Assembly: GCF_047675955.1 (NCBI RefSeq)
Contig: NC_132928.1
Span: 47,858,889 to 47,922,888, forward strand
Reading direction: 5' to 3'
DNA: 64,000 bases
From: Chlorocebus sabaeus
Lineage: Eukaryota > Chordata > Mammalia > Primates > Cercopithecidae
The translations under genes and the position numbers were made by a program. Every line of letters starts with the position of its first letter. Within the stretch, counting starts at the first letter, position 1. Positions 10,876-22,599 of the stretch are shown here, one piece after another. The notes beneath the pieces were generated by a model. That model was not told the DNA's origin. It searched no databases and saw only the letters and a program-made list of their open reading frames with translations.

Positions 10876-11930
10876 GTTAACAATGCTGTGAAAAATGCTT
10901 TATAAATTATAATGTGCTGAGGGATTCTACTGTTACTACCATCATTATTTTACAGATTCTCAGAACCTGTGTATTTTTTGGGTACATGATCATTAAGATG
11001 ACTTACTGTTACATATGACATCTTAAATAAGAGCATCTGAAGATGTCCTCTCAGTGATCTTGACAAAGCTCATTCAATTTGTTCCTGGATACTTCTGTTC
11101 CCCCAATAATATGATCATTTCACATGCTTAATAAAGACAGAAGAAGGCTGAGGTAGATAGGAGAGATTTTCCATAATCAGCCTCCAAAAGTACAGCCAAA
11201 ATAGAGTTTCAAACTCTTTAATGAGATTTCTGAAACGGAAGATTCTGGAAGAAGGTTTACCAAGGCACCTCTGTAGTTGGGTGCCGCATCCTCTGGGGAC
11301 TATTCTCCCCTCCCCAGGACTTTATGGAAAACGAGGATTCTTTAGGAACATTAGCTTCTCTTCCTGGTGTCTGTGAAAATAGGAACAGCAACAGGTCTCG
11401 GCTGATTTGAGTGAATAGTCTGCCGCTGCTTATCTCAACAATTAGAGTTCAAGAAGCTTGACTAGGGATCTGGAAGGCTTTCAGAGAACAGGCATCCTGG
11501 TCCAAAGTCAGATACCTCAATTCCCTCCTGGCATTCCACTAAATTCTGTCAGAAGCTGAGCCATGTCTCATGGCTGAAGAATATCCAATTTGTCACTAGA
11601 ATGGCAACTGGAAGCGAAAACATGCCTCTTGGAATCTATCATAGCCTCTGACAATCTTCTATTTTCACAGAGTAAGGGGAATAGAGGATATTCTAAGTCC
11701 AGCGGAGTTACCCATATAGGCAGTGTAAGGGGGAAGGCAGGTAGTTTTGAAGTCTGAAGCAGGAAGCAACAGACACTGAGTACCTCAGACCTAGCTCTTC
11801 TATGGCAAGAACGCTGTGTTCTAAAAATCAAGATGGTTCCAAAATAACCCAAAGTTTTAATTTTACATTATCTGTTGGCTATTAACCAGCTATTCTAATG
11901 ACCCATTGTGAAATTGTTTAATAATTCAGT
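10876..11930. other. No recognisable feature
   Basis: About 1 kb of apparently unique DNA. An open frame on the minus strand (11568-11852) has no recognisable product. Confidence 0.4.
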
Positions 11931-11938
11931 TAGTATGG

Positions 11939-12118
11939 AATAGTAGTTCTTATCCCTGGCTGAACTTTAGAATTTAATGGAGAACTTCTGAAAAATATTG
12001 TTACCCAGATCATACCTCCAAAAATTCTGCTTTAATTGGTCTGCTCTCAGCCCCAGTAACTGATATGTTTTTAAAGATCCCCTGGTGATTCTGTTTTGCA
12101 GCTGGGGCTGAGAGGTAC
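11939..12118 (+). mobile_element. MER5/MER58-like hAT-Charlie MITE with 8-bp TSD
   Basis: A palindromic element of about 180 bp. The left end is AGTAGTTCTTATCCCTGGCTG and the right end is GATTCTGTTTTGCAGCTGGG followed by GCTGAGAGGTAC, its imperfect inverted repeat. Flanks TAGTATGG (11931-11938) and TAGTATAG (12119-12126) give a 7/8 match to the 8-bp duplication expected of hAT transposons. It encodes nothing. Confidence 0.75.
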
Positions 12119-12126
12119 TAGTATAG

Positions 12127-12650
12127 AGAATACCTAATCCCAGCCTAATTGTCGTAACTGTTAAGATAACTGGCTTGATCTGGCTGCTGTTGGTTGATTA
12201 ATTTCTCAGCAGTTGACCCGCAAGAAACAATTGTCTATTCACACATGACCTAGGGATCCATAACCTCACCTTCAGCAGAGACTTAAAGAGACTTCTTTGA
12301 AAGAGGAAGTCATGTTCAATCCAGGGAAACTAGCCTCACATAAAAGATGTGTGAATTCCAGATCCACTGCTGAATTTGTATATTTTAATTTTTAGATGCA
12401 AATCAGAGAAAATGGAGCATTCCCAGGATGAGTCAGAGCACCTCACTCTGAAAAAAATAAATGCTTAAGGCAGGACCTTGGAGAAAGAAAGACCTCCTCA
12501 GCAGAGAAGAATCTAGCAGCTCTCTTCTATAATAATTACAAATAATTACATTTTCTAGTTCTTGATCTGATGCTTTGAAATCTAGGGCTTTCCTCATCCT
12601 GTAGGGACTGCCTCTCTCAGGGTTAGCCAATTCCTAAAGATGGTAAAGGA
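12127..12650. other. No recognisable feature
   Basis: Unique A/T-rich DNA with no gene, RNA or repeat signature that I can identify. Confidence 0.4.
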
Positions 12651-12654
12651 CTGG

Positions 12655-13035
12655 CCTGCAAACATGTGTTTTACATGCAAACCATCCAATCTAGAGCCCA
12701 CATCCCCAACTATCTCCTCTGTGCAGTTCTCACATGCAGGGCCACCATTCCCATGCCCTACTCACCCCAGGACCAGAAACCAGAAAACAGAAAACTAGGA
12801 ACATCCCTAGAAACCACTAAAATTATTCAAACTAGCCCATTCTAAGCGTGCTTACCCTACCTTGTCCATTTCTTCCCAGAGAAATTACAGTAAAAGCTTT
12901 TCCCATGTTTTCCTCCCATTCCCTCTGCCTCTCTACTGACCCTGGTACTTTCTTGTGTGGCCCCTCCTTTGCAGTATGTTAGTATAACAAGTTCTCTTTC
13001 AGTGGTGGTTGTCTCCCAATCTACTGGCCTTGCAA
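12655..13035 (+). mobile_element. Probable ERV1-type LTR (family not named)
   Basis: The organisation suggests a gammaretrovirus-like LTR. A C-rich U3-like block is followed by TTTCTTCCCAGAGAAATTAC, then CTTGTGTGGCCCCTCCTTTGC, a degraded polyadenylation region near 12985, and CTTTCAGTGGTGGTTGTCTCC near the 3' edge. No TSD was found and no viral genes are attached. Confidence 0.45.
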
Positions 13036-13039
13036 TACC

Positions 13040-13068
13040 AGAATAATAATTATAATTATAATAACTTC
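13040..13068. repeat. (ATA/TAAT)n low-complexity
   Basis: AATAATAATTATAATTATAA stretch at the edge of the LTR-like element. Confidence 0.7.
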
Positions 13069-13391
13069 TTTCTTAAAACACTTTCCCAAGTCTGAAGAAA
13101 GAAAAAAATCAGGAGTCAAGCCAAAAGCAACTAGGAAGGAAATGACACTCTTGCTCTATGGGTGGGGAGTTTGGGGTGGAGGGGTTGTGTTGAGAATTGC
13201 CATGGAGATCCATGAGTTTTAAACCCTAAAATGGATCCCAACAGTGAGAACTTGGTCTATGGATGTTTATCTAGCAGAAAACTGCCCTCTCTGGCAGAAA
13301 CCTTTGTTGCTTCTTTCCAGGTGGAAGTCAGTAAGTCAGTGGTACAACCGCATGCGTCAAGGAACCATTGATAAATGTGCTTGAATTATAC

Positions 13392-13770
13392 TGTATTCAT
13401 CCATTCTCACACTGCTATAAAGAACTACCTGAGACTGGGTAATTTATAAAGAAAATGGGTTTAATTGACTCACAGTTCCACAGGCTGTACAGGAGGCATG
13501 GCTGGGGAGGTCTCAGGAAACATACAGTCAAGGTGGACAGGTGAAGGGGAAGCAAGTATGTCTTCACATGGTGGCAGGAAAGAGAGGAGGAGGAAGTTCT
13601 ATACACTTTTGAACAACCAGGTCTCATGAGAACTCATTCATTATGAGAAGTGCAAGGAGGAAATCTGCCCCCATGATTCAGTTACTTCCCACACCAGGCC
13701 CCTCCTTCAACATGTGGGGATTACAGTTTGACTTGAGACTTGGGTAGGGACACAGAGCCAAACCATACCA
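13392..13770 (-). mobile_element. MST-type MaLR solo LTR
   Basis: Antisense LTR starting TGTATTCATCCATTCTCACA and ending CAGAGCCAAACCATACCA. GAGACTGGGTAATTTATAAA and GGCATGGCTGGGGAGGTCTC lie in the expected order. Complete at about 380 bp. No internal retroviral sequence. Confidence 0.87.
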
Positions 13771-14394
13771 TACGCTAAAGGAAGTGTGCCAAGGATAGGT
13801 CATCCAATTAGTACAAAACAACCTCCATAGCAAAGCCCTCCTTGGGGCAATTTTGGAACCTGGAGCAAATTGCTCTTTGTGAAATCTGAGTTCAATGACT
13901 ATCAAGGGGAACTTTGGAGGTACGAAAAAGGGGGAAACTGTCCCAAAGGACTAACATGCAGCTGGCAAGGTACATGTGGAAAGACAGTGAGATTAGACTA
14001 CTAGGGGTCTTCTCAGTTTCTCTTGAGGGCCAAGAGCAGGTAAGAGCGTAGTAAGTGCTATTAATAACAAGACATAATACATTAGCATCTGAGTCATGTG
14101 GAAATGAAATGCTACCCTCTTCTTTGCCCAGTGTCTCTCTGTGTTGCTGTTTCTAGCTACTTAGCACTTGGGATTGTAGGAGTCCCACACACACAAAAAT
14201 TCGAAAAATGTGAGTCTTTGTCCCAGCTTGGTACATAGCTCTGATTCAAATGATGTACTAATAGGTTCTCTCCCCCTCCTCCCCCCTGCTGAGAGTTGGT
14301 TTCTAGAGCTTCTAGTAACTTAATAAATCTGGTGTTGAGTCTGAAAATGTGGGCTGCTATTCCTCAGGTTCTGATTCACACTAGATCAATCTGG
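13771..14394. other. No recognisable feature
   Basis: Unique DNA; a short C-rich tract lies at about 14270-14287. No gene evidence. Confidence 0.4.
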
Positions 14395-14560
14395 CTTCTC
14401 AGTTCCTCATTTTCCTCATCTATTAAATGGAAAATATATTTAATTATCTACTTATTATAGTGAATATCAAATGCATTTATATATGCAAATATTAAGAACA
14501 ATGCTTAGTTCTTAGTACTTAGTGAGCATTCAATAAATATTAGCTCTCATTAACCACTAA
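14395..14560 (+). mobile_element. MIR SINE fragment
   Basis: CAGTTCCTCATTTTCCTCATC followed by a TTAAATGGAAAATA block and, at the end, GAGCATTCAATAAATATTAGC: MIR core and 3' tail in the plus orientation. Confidence 0.7.
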
Positions 14561-15149
14561 GAAAACTAGAAGGTGCTAAGATGTTAAGAAGTCACTCACT
14601 TGATTTTGTGAAGGGTAAACTGTTCTTGGACCTCACATGAAAGGTAGAAGTATTCAGTTATTTGTCTCAATTTCAGGGATGCTTAGGGTATGCCCCACAG
14701 GTCTCAGAAGCTACAGGTTAAATCAAGGTCTGCTACTTTAGGAGTATTGTCAAAGTAAGATCGTTGAAGATCATCTCACCCCCTGGGACCTGACTAGGGC
14801 CACTCCACCTCCCTCAGAGTTAGCCAGGTTCTGGGAGCTCAGAAATCTTCAAGGCTGAGTCCATTTTGAAAATGGGCAAGAGCCAGGCTCAAAATCCATT
14901 CTGAGATATGGTAGCTCAGGACTCTGGAAAGCCCATTTCCTCCCCTCTTTGTCCAGCTAATTCCTTTGCCCTTGAGAACGTGATTCAGGTAGGCTCCTAA
15001 GCGAAGCATTCCATAACTGGCTCAGACCAAATTTGCTGTCCTTCTAGTCTTACTTCTGCTCTAATATTGCCCTGCCTCTCAGCTTGAATGGCACAGTTGA
15101 AATAAGACAACATATTACAGAGCACTGTACAGTCATTTTTCTGTTGACA
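14561..15149. other. No recognisable feature
   Basis: Apparently unique DNA. No coding or RNA gene signature. Confidence 0.4.
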
Positions 15150-15305
15150 TATCTGTCCCATGAATTAGGCTGATTTGATCATGAGCTCCTCAAAGTCAGG
15201 GGCTTTGTCTCATTCTTCTTTGTAGCCCCAGTGACTGTCAGAGTGCTGACACACTGCACAGTAAAAGCTGTATAGTAAATGCTAGGATAAGTGAAGGAAT
15301 TAGAG
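15150..15305 (+). mobile_element. L2 LINE 3' end fragment
   Basis: ATGAGCTCCTCAAAGTCAGG, GGCTTTGTCTCATTCTTC and a TAGTAAATGCTAGGATAAGTG ending follow the order of the L2 terminal segment. Confidence 0.65.
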
Positions 15306-16799
15306 AAGCCACTCTGAGCATCAATCTAAAAGTGAGAGAAATAATACTTCACAGTATTATTGTCTAGATGCAGTGAGATACTGTCTAATTGTGTACAAGA
15401 TAATTATAGCTTAGGTGTATCCTGGTGCTCATTGTCTGACACAGGTATCCCTTCAATCAGTGGTTATTTCCTTCCTTTCCCCCAGGGTTCTTTTTTGAAG
15501 GTGACTTTGCCATCAGGGTCTCTAAGTCTGTCTTCTAGAGTACCTGGGAGGTCTGTATCCCCAAGACTGGAAACCTGGCTGGGCACCTCGCCCATAGTCC
15601 TCCAAGTGTGTGAAGACTTGCCTTCCTCCACCTCAGGGCAACTTTCTTAGACCCCTTAGCCACACATTCCCCGAATTATTATCTGAGACTTCATGTCTTA
15701 TCATGGATTCTTGTCAAAGATTATTTCAGAGCCTATATTATTTCTTCTAAAAAAATTGATGCTCCTCCTCCTCAAATTTGGTTAAATAGTTTGGTGGAAA
15801 CCTCAGCAATTAGGAAGATGTTCACCAGATACAACATGACCTTGCTAGCACTTTTTTGGACTCCAAGACTATTTCTGGACAGAAAAAGAGTTATTTACTT
15901 GCACTAAAGAGCACCCTGTTTCACTGTAGCTATTTTAACCTATCGGAAATATGAACGTTATTTTTTCTCTTCCTGCCACCTTTTTCTCAAATAATTTCCA
16001 TCATATATTTGACACGGCCACTTGTAATGGAGGCAGACCGTGACTGTGGGCAATGTTACTCAGTCAGACATCAGCTCTCCTCCAGGAAGGATGATGCGCC
16101 TATGTGATGGATGGCGGTCTGGGGAAAAATCAACCTAACCATGCCCCTGGGTATTTCCAGACAATCAAGTATATTGTAGATGGCTCTGGAATGGGATCCA
16201 TACTCCCTTTACGGACTATCATACAATACTACTCCTGGCACATTAAGGCCTTTGGAGGAATCTCAGGACTTAGCAGTCCTGCAGGAAGAACACAGCTGGA
16301 GAGCATTTTCTTCCATGCATTCTACTTGCCATTTGATGCAGGCTTGTTGGCATGCTGAAGATGATGATGCTGATTTGCAGCTGTACACCACATAGGAAAC
16401 TGCAATGAACTGCAAGGTGCTGCAGATGCTGAATGTGCACCTAGCTTTCAAGTTTGCCTCAGGGCTCCAGAGGACGCTGGGAGTGATTGATTGTAACACA
16501 GTGAGGCAGTCACTGTACCTGCCAGCCTGCCAAGTATCTGGGTGCACACTAAAGGGGGGTCTGCTGCCTAGTGGTGGTGTCAGGAGTTAGATGAAAATGC
16601 TACCTAATGATCCTGTGACGTGGCACAGAACATAACTCCCATGTCCTACATGGTAAGTGTGGTGCCACATGTGTTAATAACACCTAACTTCCTGGATTAT
16701 ACAAGGACACCAGTAACAGCTCTTGTTCTACCCCTCCTAGAAACTACATGAGATGGGCTTCTCAGTGATTACTTGCAGCAGAATTCTGCTCTTAGAAAG
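15306..16799. other. Unique region with short open frames, nothing recognised
   Basis: No repeat family recognised over 1.5 kb. Overlapping plus-strand frames at 15360-15650, 16104-16358, 16180-16395 and 16405-16590 are open, but I recognise no domain. One frame contains a D/E-rich stretch (EDDDADLQ) close to its end. A decayed processed pseudogene or an unnamed old repeat is possible; neither can be shown from the sequence alone. Confidence 0.4.
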
Positions 16800-17770
16800 A
16801 CCCTTTGAAAGGTAATAAAAAGCCACACATTGGGAAAATACATTTGCAAAGCATGTATCTCATAAATAACTTACATTTAGAATATATAAATCTCAAAACT
16901 CAAGAAGTAACCAAGTTTTTAAATGTGCAAAATATTTGCACAGACACTTCAAAAAAGATAAACAAATGGCTCTTAAGCACATGAAAAGATGTTCAGTATC
17001 ATCAGTCATGAGGGAAATGCAAATTAAAACCACAATAAAATATTACTACACACCTTTTAGAATGGCTAAACTTCAAAAAAATACCAAGTGTTGGCAAAAA
17101 TATGAAAGAACTGAAACTCTAATGCATTGCTGGTAGGAATGTAAAATAATATAATGGCTGTGGAAAACTTAGTTTCTTAAAAAGTTGAACACATGCCTAC
17201 CATGTGATCCAGCTATTCCGCTCCTAGGTATTACCCCAGACAAAAGCACACGTCCATACAACAACTTGCTCACTATTCATATCAGCTGAATTTGCACTAG
17301 CTCTAAACTGGAAACAACCCCAATGCCTACCAACAGGTGAATAAATGAGCAAATTGTGACATATCCATACAATGGAACACTACCCTAACAAGCAGTAAAA
17401 AGGAAGAAGTCATTAATATACACAACCATAGGGATGGATCTCAAAATAACTATACTGAGTGATAGTAGCCAGGCAAAAAAAGAGTACGTACTGTATGATT
17501 TCATTTGTATAAAATTCTAGAAAATGCAAACTAATGCATAGTGACAGAAGCAGATCTGCACATGCTTGGAGATAAAGATGGGGAGAAAGGCACAAGAGAG
17601 GGGATTGCAAAGAGGGATGAGGAAACTTTAGGAGGTGACACATATGTTCATTATCTTGATAGGAGTGATGGCTTCACAAGTATTTAAAATGGCAAAATTT
17701 ATAAAATTGTACATTCTACATATACACAGTTTTCAGTATGTTAATTATACCTTAATAAAACTGGAAGTGG
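16800..17770 (+). mobile_element. L1M 3' end (ORF2 tail and 3' UTR)
   Basis: Plus-strand L1. The ORF2 C-terminal coding tail starts near 16936 (CACTTCAAAAAAGATAAACA, then a GAAATGCAAATTAAAACC block), continues through TGGAAACAACCCCAATGCCT and AATGGAACACTACCCTAACA, and passes into a 3' UTR ending GTTAATTATACCTTAATAAA. It is an old, 5'-truncated L1M tail. A short frame at 16936-17136 keeps about 66 codons of degraded ORF2. Confidence 0.92.
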
Positions 17771-18061
17771 CATCCCATGGGATACTTTTCCTGTGCATAG
17801 TTAGCAACAGTGATAGCATAATATTCCTGCCATGGGAGCTCCTAGGGGTTCTGGATTAATAGGGCATCACATGGTGAATCTCCAGAGCATTCTGAGCCTG
17901 CAGATTGTTTTTGAGGTAAAGAAAACATCCATGGAATTATCTGTTGACAATCTCGGTCACTCTGCCACACATGCAACCTAGTTCTGTGCCCAGTTCTCAT
18001 GGGAACATGGTTTAGAGCCAAGGAGCTTCTAGTCTTTAAAGGGATGAAAGGGATCAGGATA

Positions 18062-18570
18062 TGCCACCCCCACATATGCTACTTTGGAAAAGGGATAGTT
18101 TTGGGATGAAGGCAACTGAGAAGCTACAAATGCAGAAAGAGATTTCTGCCCTTATCTGTTTAAAAGCAAGGCATAAATTTTATTCTGTGAAGGTTCTCCC
18201 CTGTACCAGGAAAAGAAGAGGGGGACCCTTATCACCAGAGACAGAGAGTTGACACCAAGACGAGTTTGCATGAATGGCTTTACTAAAATAAGCCTTACAT
18301 TCATTCCCTAATTTATTTGTGAAGTCACTTCCCCATGATTTATTGTCCCTCAAAGTCCAAACTCGCTTTCCTTTGTTAAATGTCTTTAAATCCCTGATTC
18401 TAACCACTTCTTTGGTTCTCACTTTTTCCTGTGAACTCCTGTGCATGTAAACATTAATGAAAAGTATGTACTTTTCCTCCTGTTAATCTGTCTTTCGTTA
18501 GTCTAATTTGAAGGTCCCTAGTCACTAGTCATTGAATCTAACAGGGTAGAGAAGTTTTTTCTCCCCAACA
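18062..18570 (+). mobile_element. ERVL-type LTR (LTR16/LTR33-like)
   Basis: Starts TGCCACCCCCACATATGCTAC and ends TTTTTTCTCCCCAACA. Inside are GGTTCTCCCCTGTACCAGG, TTAATGAAAAGTATGTACTT and CCTGTTAATCTGTCTTTCGT followed by TAGTCTAATTTGAAGG, a 3' block shared by ERVL LTRs. The similar element at 24029-25171 lies on the other strand. No internal genes. Confidence 0.68.
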
Positions 18571-19434
18571 GGAGTTATGAATCAAGTGGAAAAAGCAAAT
18601 CAGCCTCAGCATATAATGATTCAACCTCAAAATATATTACTTGGTAGACTTGGCTCTTGGTTCAATTCCATATGCTGATTGAAATTATTTCATGATGTAT
18701 AAAAAGGGATGGAAATACTTATCCTGCCCCTTGTGGAGGTGCTATAAGCATAAAATAATTAGATAGTTGTGGGAATGTGTTTGATAATTACTCTCTTTTC
18801 AGATGTTTTACATGCATACAAAGAGAAGGAGGAGGGTGAAGACTGTGTGGTTAAAGTCTATTATGTCTGTCCAACAGCCTTCCCTTCTCATAGTATCAGC
18901 CTACCCTCTTCTTGAAACTTTCTTCTTCAGGCACTCATGTGGTTATAGGGAATTTTAAATTTTCATATGTTCCCATAACCTACCTTCATGGTCCCTAGTG
19001 ATTTCTTTTAGAAGTGAGTGCTGGCCCAAGCCAACCCTATCAGGGTCCTTCCCTGTCACTCTTCAAACTGGCACTAAAATAATAGTGGTAGTTATTTTCT
19101 GGAGGTAAAAGCTGTGAAGTGTGAGGACTGGGCACTGTCCATGGCATCTGCACTGCTATGTGGAGAAAGCTGAACTGCAATAAAAGAGAATACAGAGAAG
19201 AAACAGAAAGAGAGATGCTGATGGCAGTCCAGGTTCTGTTTCCCGCCTGAGGCATCCCTGCCCCTCCTGTCTTTTGATTATTCAACTCTTTTTTTGCTTA
19301 CATAGATTATTTTTGTGTTCTTCCAAAAAAACTCACCTCTTTGCCTAACCAGTTTGAATTGGGTTTATGTCACTTGCAACAAAAATTTTTAATAAAAACA
19401 GAATGGGAAAAATTCTTGCAAAGATTCAATTCAG
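18571..19434. other. No recognisable feature
   Basis: Unique or highly diverged DNA. A MIR-like GCTATAAGCATAAAATAATT stretch near 18740 is too short to call. Confidence 0.4.
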
Positions 19435-19575
19435 TTAACTATTGAGCACTTACTATTTGCCTAGTGCTTTTATGTATATCTAACAAAATCTTAGAATGGT
19501 GATGTTATTTCTCACATTTTCCAGATAAGGAAACTAAAACTAAGAAATATACAGCAAGTAATAGAAAATAGAACT
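19435..19575 (-). mobile_element. MIR SINE, antisense
   Basis: CTATTGAGCACTTACTATTTG, TTCTCACATTTTCCAGATAAG and GAAACTAAAACTAAGAAATAT give the MIR order in the antisense direction. An Alu inserted just downstream. Confidence 0.7.
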
Positions 19576-19588
19576 AATCACAATCAGA

Positions 19589-19887
19589 GGCCAGGTGTGG
19601 TGGCTCACGCCTGTAATCCCAGCACTTTGGGAGCCAAGGCAGGCAGATCACTTGAGCTCAGGAGTTCAAGACCAGCCTGGGCAACATGATGAAATCTCAT
19701 CTCTATAGACAACACAAAAATTAGCTGGGTGTGGTAGTGTGCACCTGCAGTCCCAGCTACTTAGGGGGCTGAGACAGAAGGTAGGATCGCCTGAGCCCAG
19801 GAGGTTGCAGCTGCAGTGAGTGTTTATGCCCCTGCACCGCAGCCTGGGCAACAAAGCAAGACCCTGTCTCAAACAACAACAAGAAAA
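19589..19887 (+). mobile_element. Alu SINE (old, AluJ/S-like)
   Basis: Full dimeric Alu from GGCCAGGTGTGGTGGCTCAC to a short interrupted A-tail (AAACAACAACAAGAAAAAA). GAGCTCAGGAGTTCAAGACC and GGGCAACATGATGAAATCTC point to an older subfamily. Flanking AATCA-containing sequence on both sides suggests a short TSD. Confidence 0.93.
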
Positions 19888-20334
19888 AATCAGATTCAGG
19901 ACTCAGTCTGTCGTTTCAAAGTCACTCACATTCTTCCCACTCTATATACTATGCTGCTGTGAAAAGAACTCTTCCAGATCAAGTCTTACCTACCCTGGTA
20001 TTTTCTACACCTTGCAGATTTCTTAGGTGGTGGTTACTTTATACATTGAATGAGTGAAGTGTTAAGTTTAATTAGAATTGTTCTGAATTCAAAGAGCTAG
20101 GATAGGACCAAGCAAGATTAGGTAGTCTCTGCAAATAAGGCATTCTACATAATTGATGTATTACTCAAAATGAGTCTAAAATTAAGTTTCCCTGAACCTA
20201 GTGATATTTTAAACACAGAAAAGAACTTGCTTCCTAAAGGAACCTATGATAAATCTTTTTAAATAATAATTATGCCCTATTTTAACTTGTGAATAAATCT
20301 AGATGTTCCCATAATAGGTCTATTTAAATCAGAA
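19888..20334. other. No recognisable feature
   Basis: Unique A/T-rich DNA, no gene evidence. Confidence 0.4.
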
Positions 20335-20560
20335 AGTGCAGACCAGTAGCCTGTGGGCTAAATTTGGATTTCAGATATGTTTTGTTTATTCAGTACAGTG
20401 TTTAAATACTGAAATAATTGTCAACATTCAAAAGCAGGAGTTTTGACATAAAACTCTGAGTTTGTGGGGCTTTTTATTTTTTGTAAGTGGGATGATGTCA
20501 CACTAAGCCTGTCAGCATGGAGCATGTGACAGCAATCAGCTGAGTGAAGGAATGACCGCC
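20335..20560 (+). mobile_element. hAT-Charlie-like fossil, tentative
   Basis: AGCCTGTGGGCTAAATTTGG followed by a TTTGTTTATTCAGTACAGTG block and AAAACTCTGAGTTTGTGGGGC resembles old hAT-derived repeats that carry a GGCCAAATTTGGCCC-type motif. Ends and TSD are not identified. Confidence 0.4.
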
Positions 20561-21364
20561 ACCTTTGGTCAGAGCGAGGCCACAGTCCTCCCCTGATCCT
20601 CACACTGTACTTACCTCCCTGTGTGCATTTACATTAGAACTCTAGGTCATATTGAGCATGGGAAGAGCACATGTAGGTGGGAAGGGTTCTGTCCCACAGG
20701 TTTCCCAAGGAACCCCCAAATAAGGGACCTATCAGAAGTGCTAACAAAAGGCATATGTTTTCCTGACTACCTGGAAATCTGTATTTGGTAAGTGCCATAA
20801 GTTACTTCTCATCCTGTTTCACTTCGTAAATAGTAAACTTGGCTTTCTCTCTGGCATATGCACCAGCACTAGACTCATCCCCTAAATTTCTTTCCAGAAA
20901 TCTTCCCTAATGGCATTGAAATGCAAATTAGAAAAAATGCAAAACCAAGAGTTTGGAACCCTGGCAATTAGAAAATTCATTTGTTGACTCAGCAAAAAAA
21001 AAAAAAAAAAGCTGGGGTAGGAAATTACTCTGCAACTTTTTTATAGGTTTCTGGACTGTTCTTTTGTTTTGTTTTCTTAATTTGGCTTTGGTTTCTTGTG
21101 ATGTATCCCTAATGAAGTTAGCAAAATGGATAAGAATTAAGATTTTTAAAAATTCGCTTCCTCTCTTCCATGAATTACTTCCCTAGACTGTGTGCAATGC
21201 CTACATGTCATATACAGCAAAACATAGACATTAAGCCTGTGGGATCAGAGTCAGAATAACGAAGCTCCCACCTACTACAATGCAGTCTTATTGGTAAGGT
21301 TGGTTAACTCTTTGTCTCAGCCTTCTTAGAAGACAACTCAGAATTTAAACATGTAAGATTTGAT
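20561..21364. other. No recognisable feature apart from a poly-A run
   Basis: A run of about 19 A lies at 20992-21010, flanked by unique DNA with no recognisable SINE or pseudogene body upstream. A frame at 20953-21186 is read through this run and has no recognisable product. Confidence 0.4.
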
Positions 21365-21535
21365 ATCAAAGAGCCTGGCTCTGCATTCTGACTCTGTTAC
21401 TTACCATTCGTATGTTCTTGCGCAAGTAAGGAACTCCTCTGAGTCTGTTTCCTCAACTTTCGTACAGGAATGATGACTATAACAACTGTCTCAGAGGATC
21501 ATTGCAAGTATTATAATATCTAACTATATAATTTT
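21365..21535 (+). mobile_element. MIR SINE
   Basis: GAGCCTGGCTCTGCATTCTG, CTCTGTTACTTACCATTCGT, CTCTGAGTCTGTTTCCTCAAC and GAGGATCATTGCAAGTATTA follow MIR from its 5' core to its 3' side. Confidence 0.8.
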
Positions 21536-22033
21536 CAATAAGTGAAATACATAATTATGCAACGATAAGGTACAAAATGTATCAAGGATTAATTTGACTC
21601 ATTAATGATGGAACCAGGAGGATGACAAAACTGGTGTAAAGGAAGGTACAAGAAACTTGGAAAATAGAAAGAAGCACCAGAATAAGATTGGAACATTTTG
21701 ACAGAAAACTGATTAATGTCCTCTAAGTAAAAGCACTATGATCGTTAGTATTATCTTTCCTATCAGACAAAAATAATTTGCAAAAATCATTTGTAACTTT
21801 TGATTTTCCAAAAGTTAGAAAATAACTTTACGGAGCTTGGGATCTGATTAGTATTAAGTGGGAAGTCAAAGTTACCTCCTCTAGAGAATCATGTAACCCT
21901 TATGCAAGTTTGTTGGACATTGCTCTGTAAGTCTTCAAAAGGTCATGATGTAGTCTTTTTACCTTATTTCCAAGTTACTGGTAATTTTGCTTAAAGAATT
22001 TAATGCAATAATGCTCATAAAACCATTGAAATA
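21536..22033. other. No recognisable feature
   Basis: A/T-rich unique DNA; no coding or RNA signature. Confidence 0.4.
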
Positions 22034-22114
22034 GTGCCTATGTTCAGTAAATATTAGATATTTTCATTACTTGCAAAATGGGGACAATTTGTATGCCCCA
22101 CATGGTGGTACTGT

Positions 22115-22400
22115 AGAAAAAACTGGGTTCTTGTCACATGACCAGGAAAGATTAGGCACACAGACACTTTAAAGGGTGAAGGGTTGCAGAATTTATTGGG
22201 CAAAAAGGAAAAAGACTCTCAGCAAAGCCAGAGAGGTTCCTGTTAACAGGCCCACATCTCACAGATTGAATTCCAGGTTACCATCCAGGAACAGGAGAGG
22301 CCAGGCTCCTCCCCACTGCAAATGGCACGAACTTCCCAAGGCCTCATCCCATCCTCCTAGTGTGCCAGCTGGCCAGAGGTTCTCCAGGGGCCCCTTTTAA
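22115..22400 (-). mobile_element. Probable ERV LTR, antisense (family not named)
   Basis: GGTTGCAGAATTTATTGGGC reads, on the complement, as the typical polyadenylation/R boundary of an ERV LTR (CCAATAAATTCTGCAACC). It is followed by a GC-richer U3-like block with AACAGGAGAGGCCAGGCTCC. Edges are unclear. Confidence 0.45.
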
Positions 22401-22412
22401 TTACTTGGTTGT

Positions 22413-22442
22413 CTTGGTGGTGGTGGTGGTGGTGCTGGTGGT
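22413..22442. repeat. (GGT)n microsatellite
   Basis: About eight GGT units, the last ones imperfect, between the LTR-like element and an Alu fragment. Confidence 0.9.
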
Positions 22443-22459
22443 TTTCTGTTTTATTGTCA

Positions 22460-22597
22460 TTGATTTTTAAGAAACAGGGTCTCACTCTGTCACCTAGACT
22501 GGAGTGCAGTGGTGCCGTCTCAGCTCACTGTAGCCTCAACCTCCTAGCTGGGCTCAAGAGATCTTCCCACCTCAGCCCACCCCACCCCGCCAACCCC
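22460..22597 (-). mobile_element. Alu fragment, antisense, truncated
   Basis: AGGGTCTCACTCTGTCACC, ACTGGAGTGCAGTGGTGCCG and CTCACTGTAGCCTCAACCTCC are the 3' Alu monomer in antisense. The match stops at CCCACCTCAGCCCACC, so the 5' half is missing. Confidence 0.88.
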
Positions 22598-22599
22598 AT

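Noticed and set aside
13387..13775. TSD of the MST LTR (TATAC versus TACGC)
   Set aside because: Only 3 of 5 bases match, so it is not reported as a duplication.
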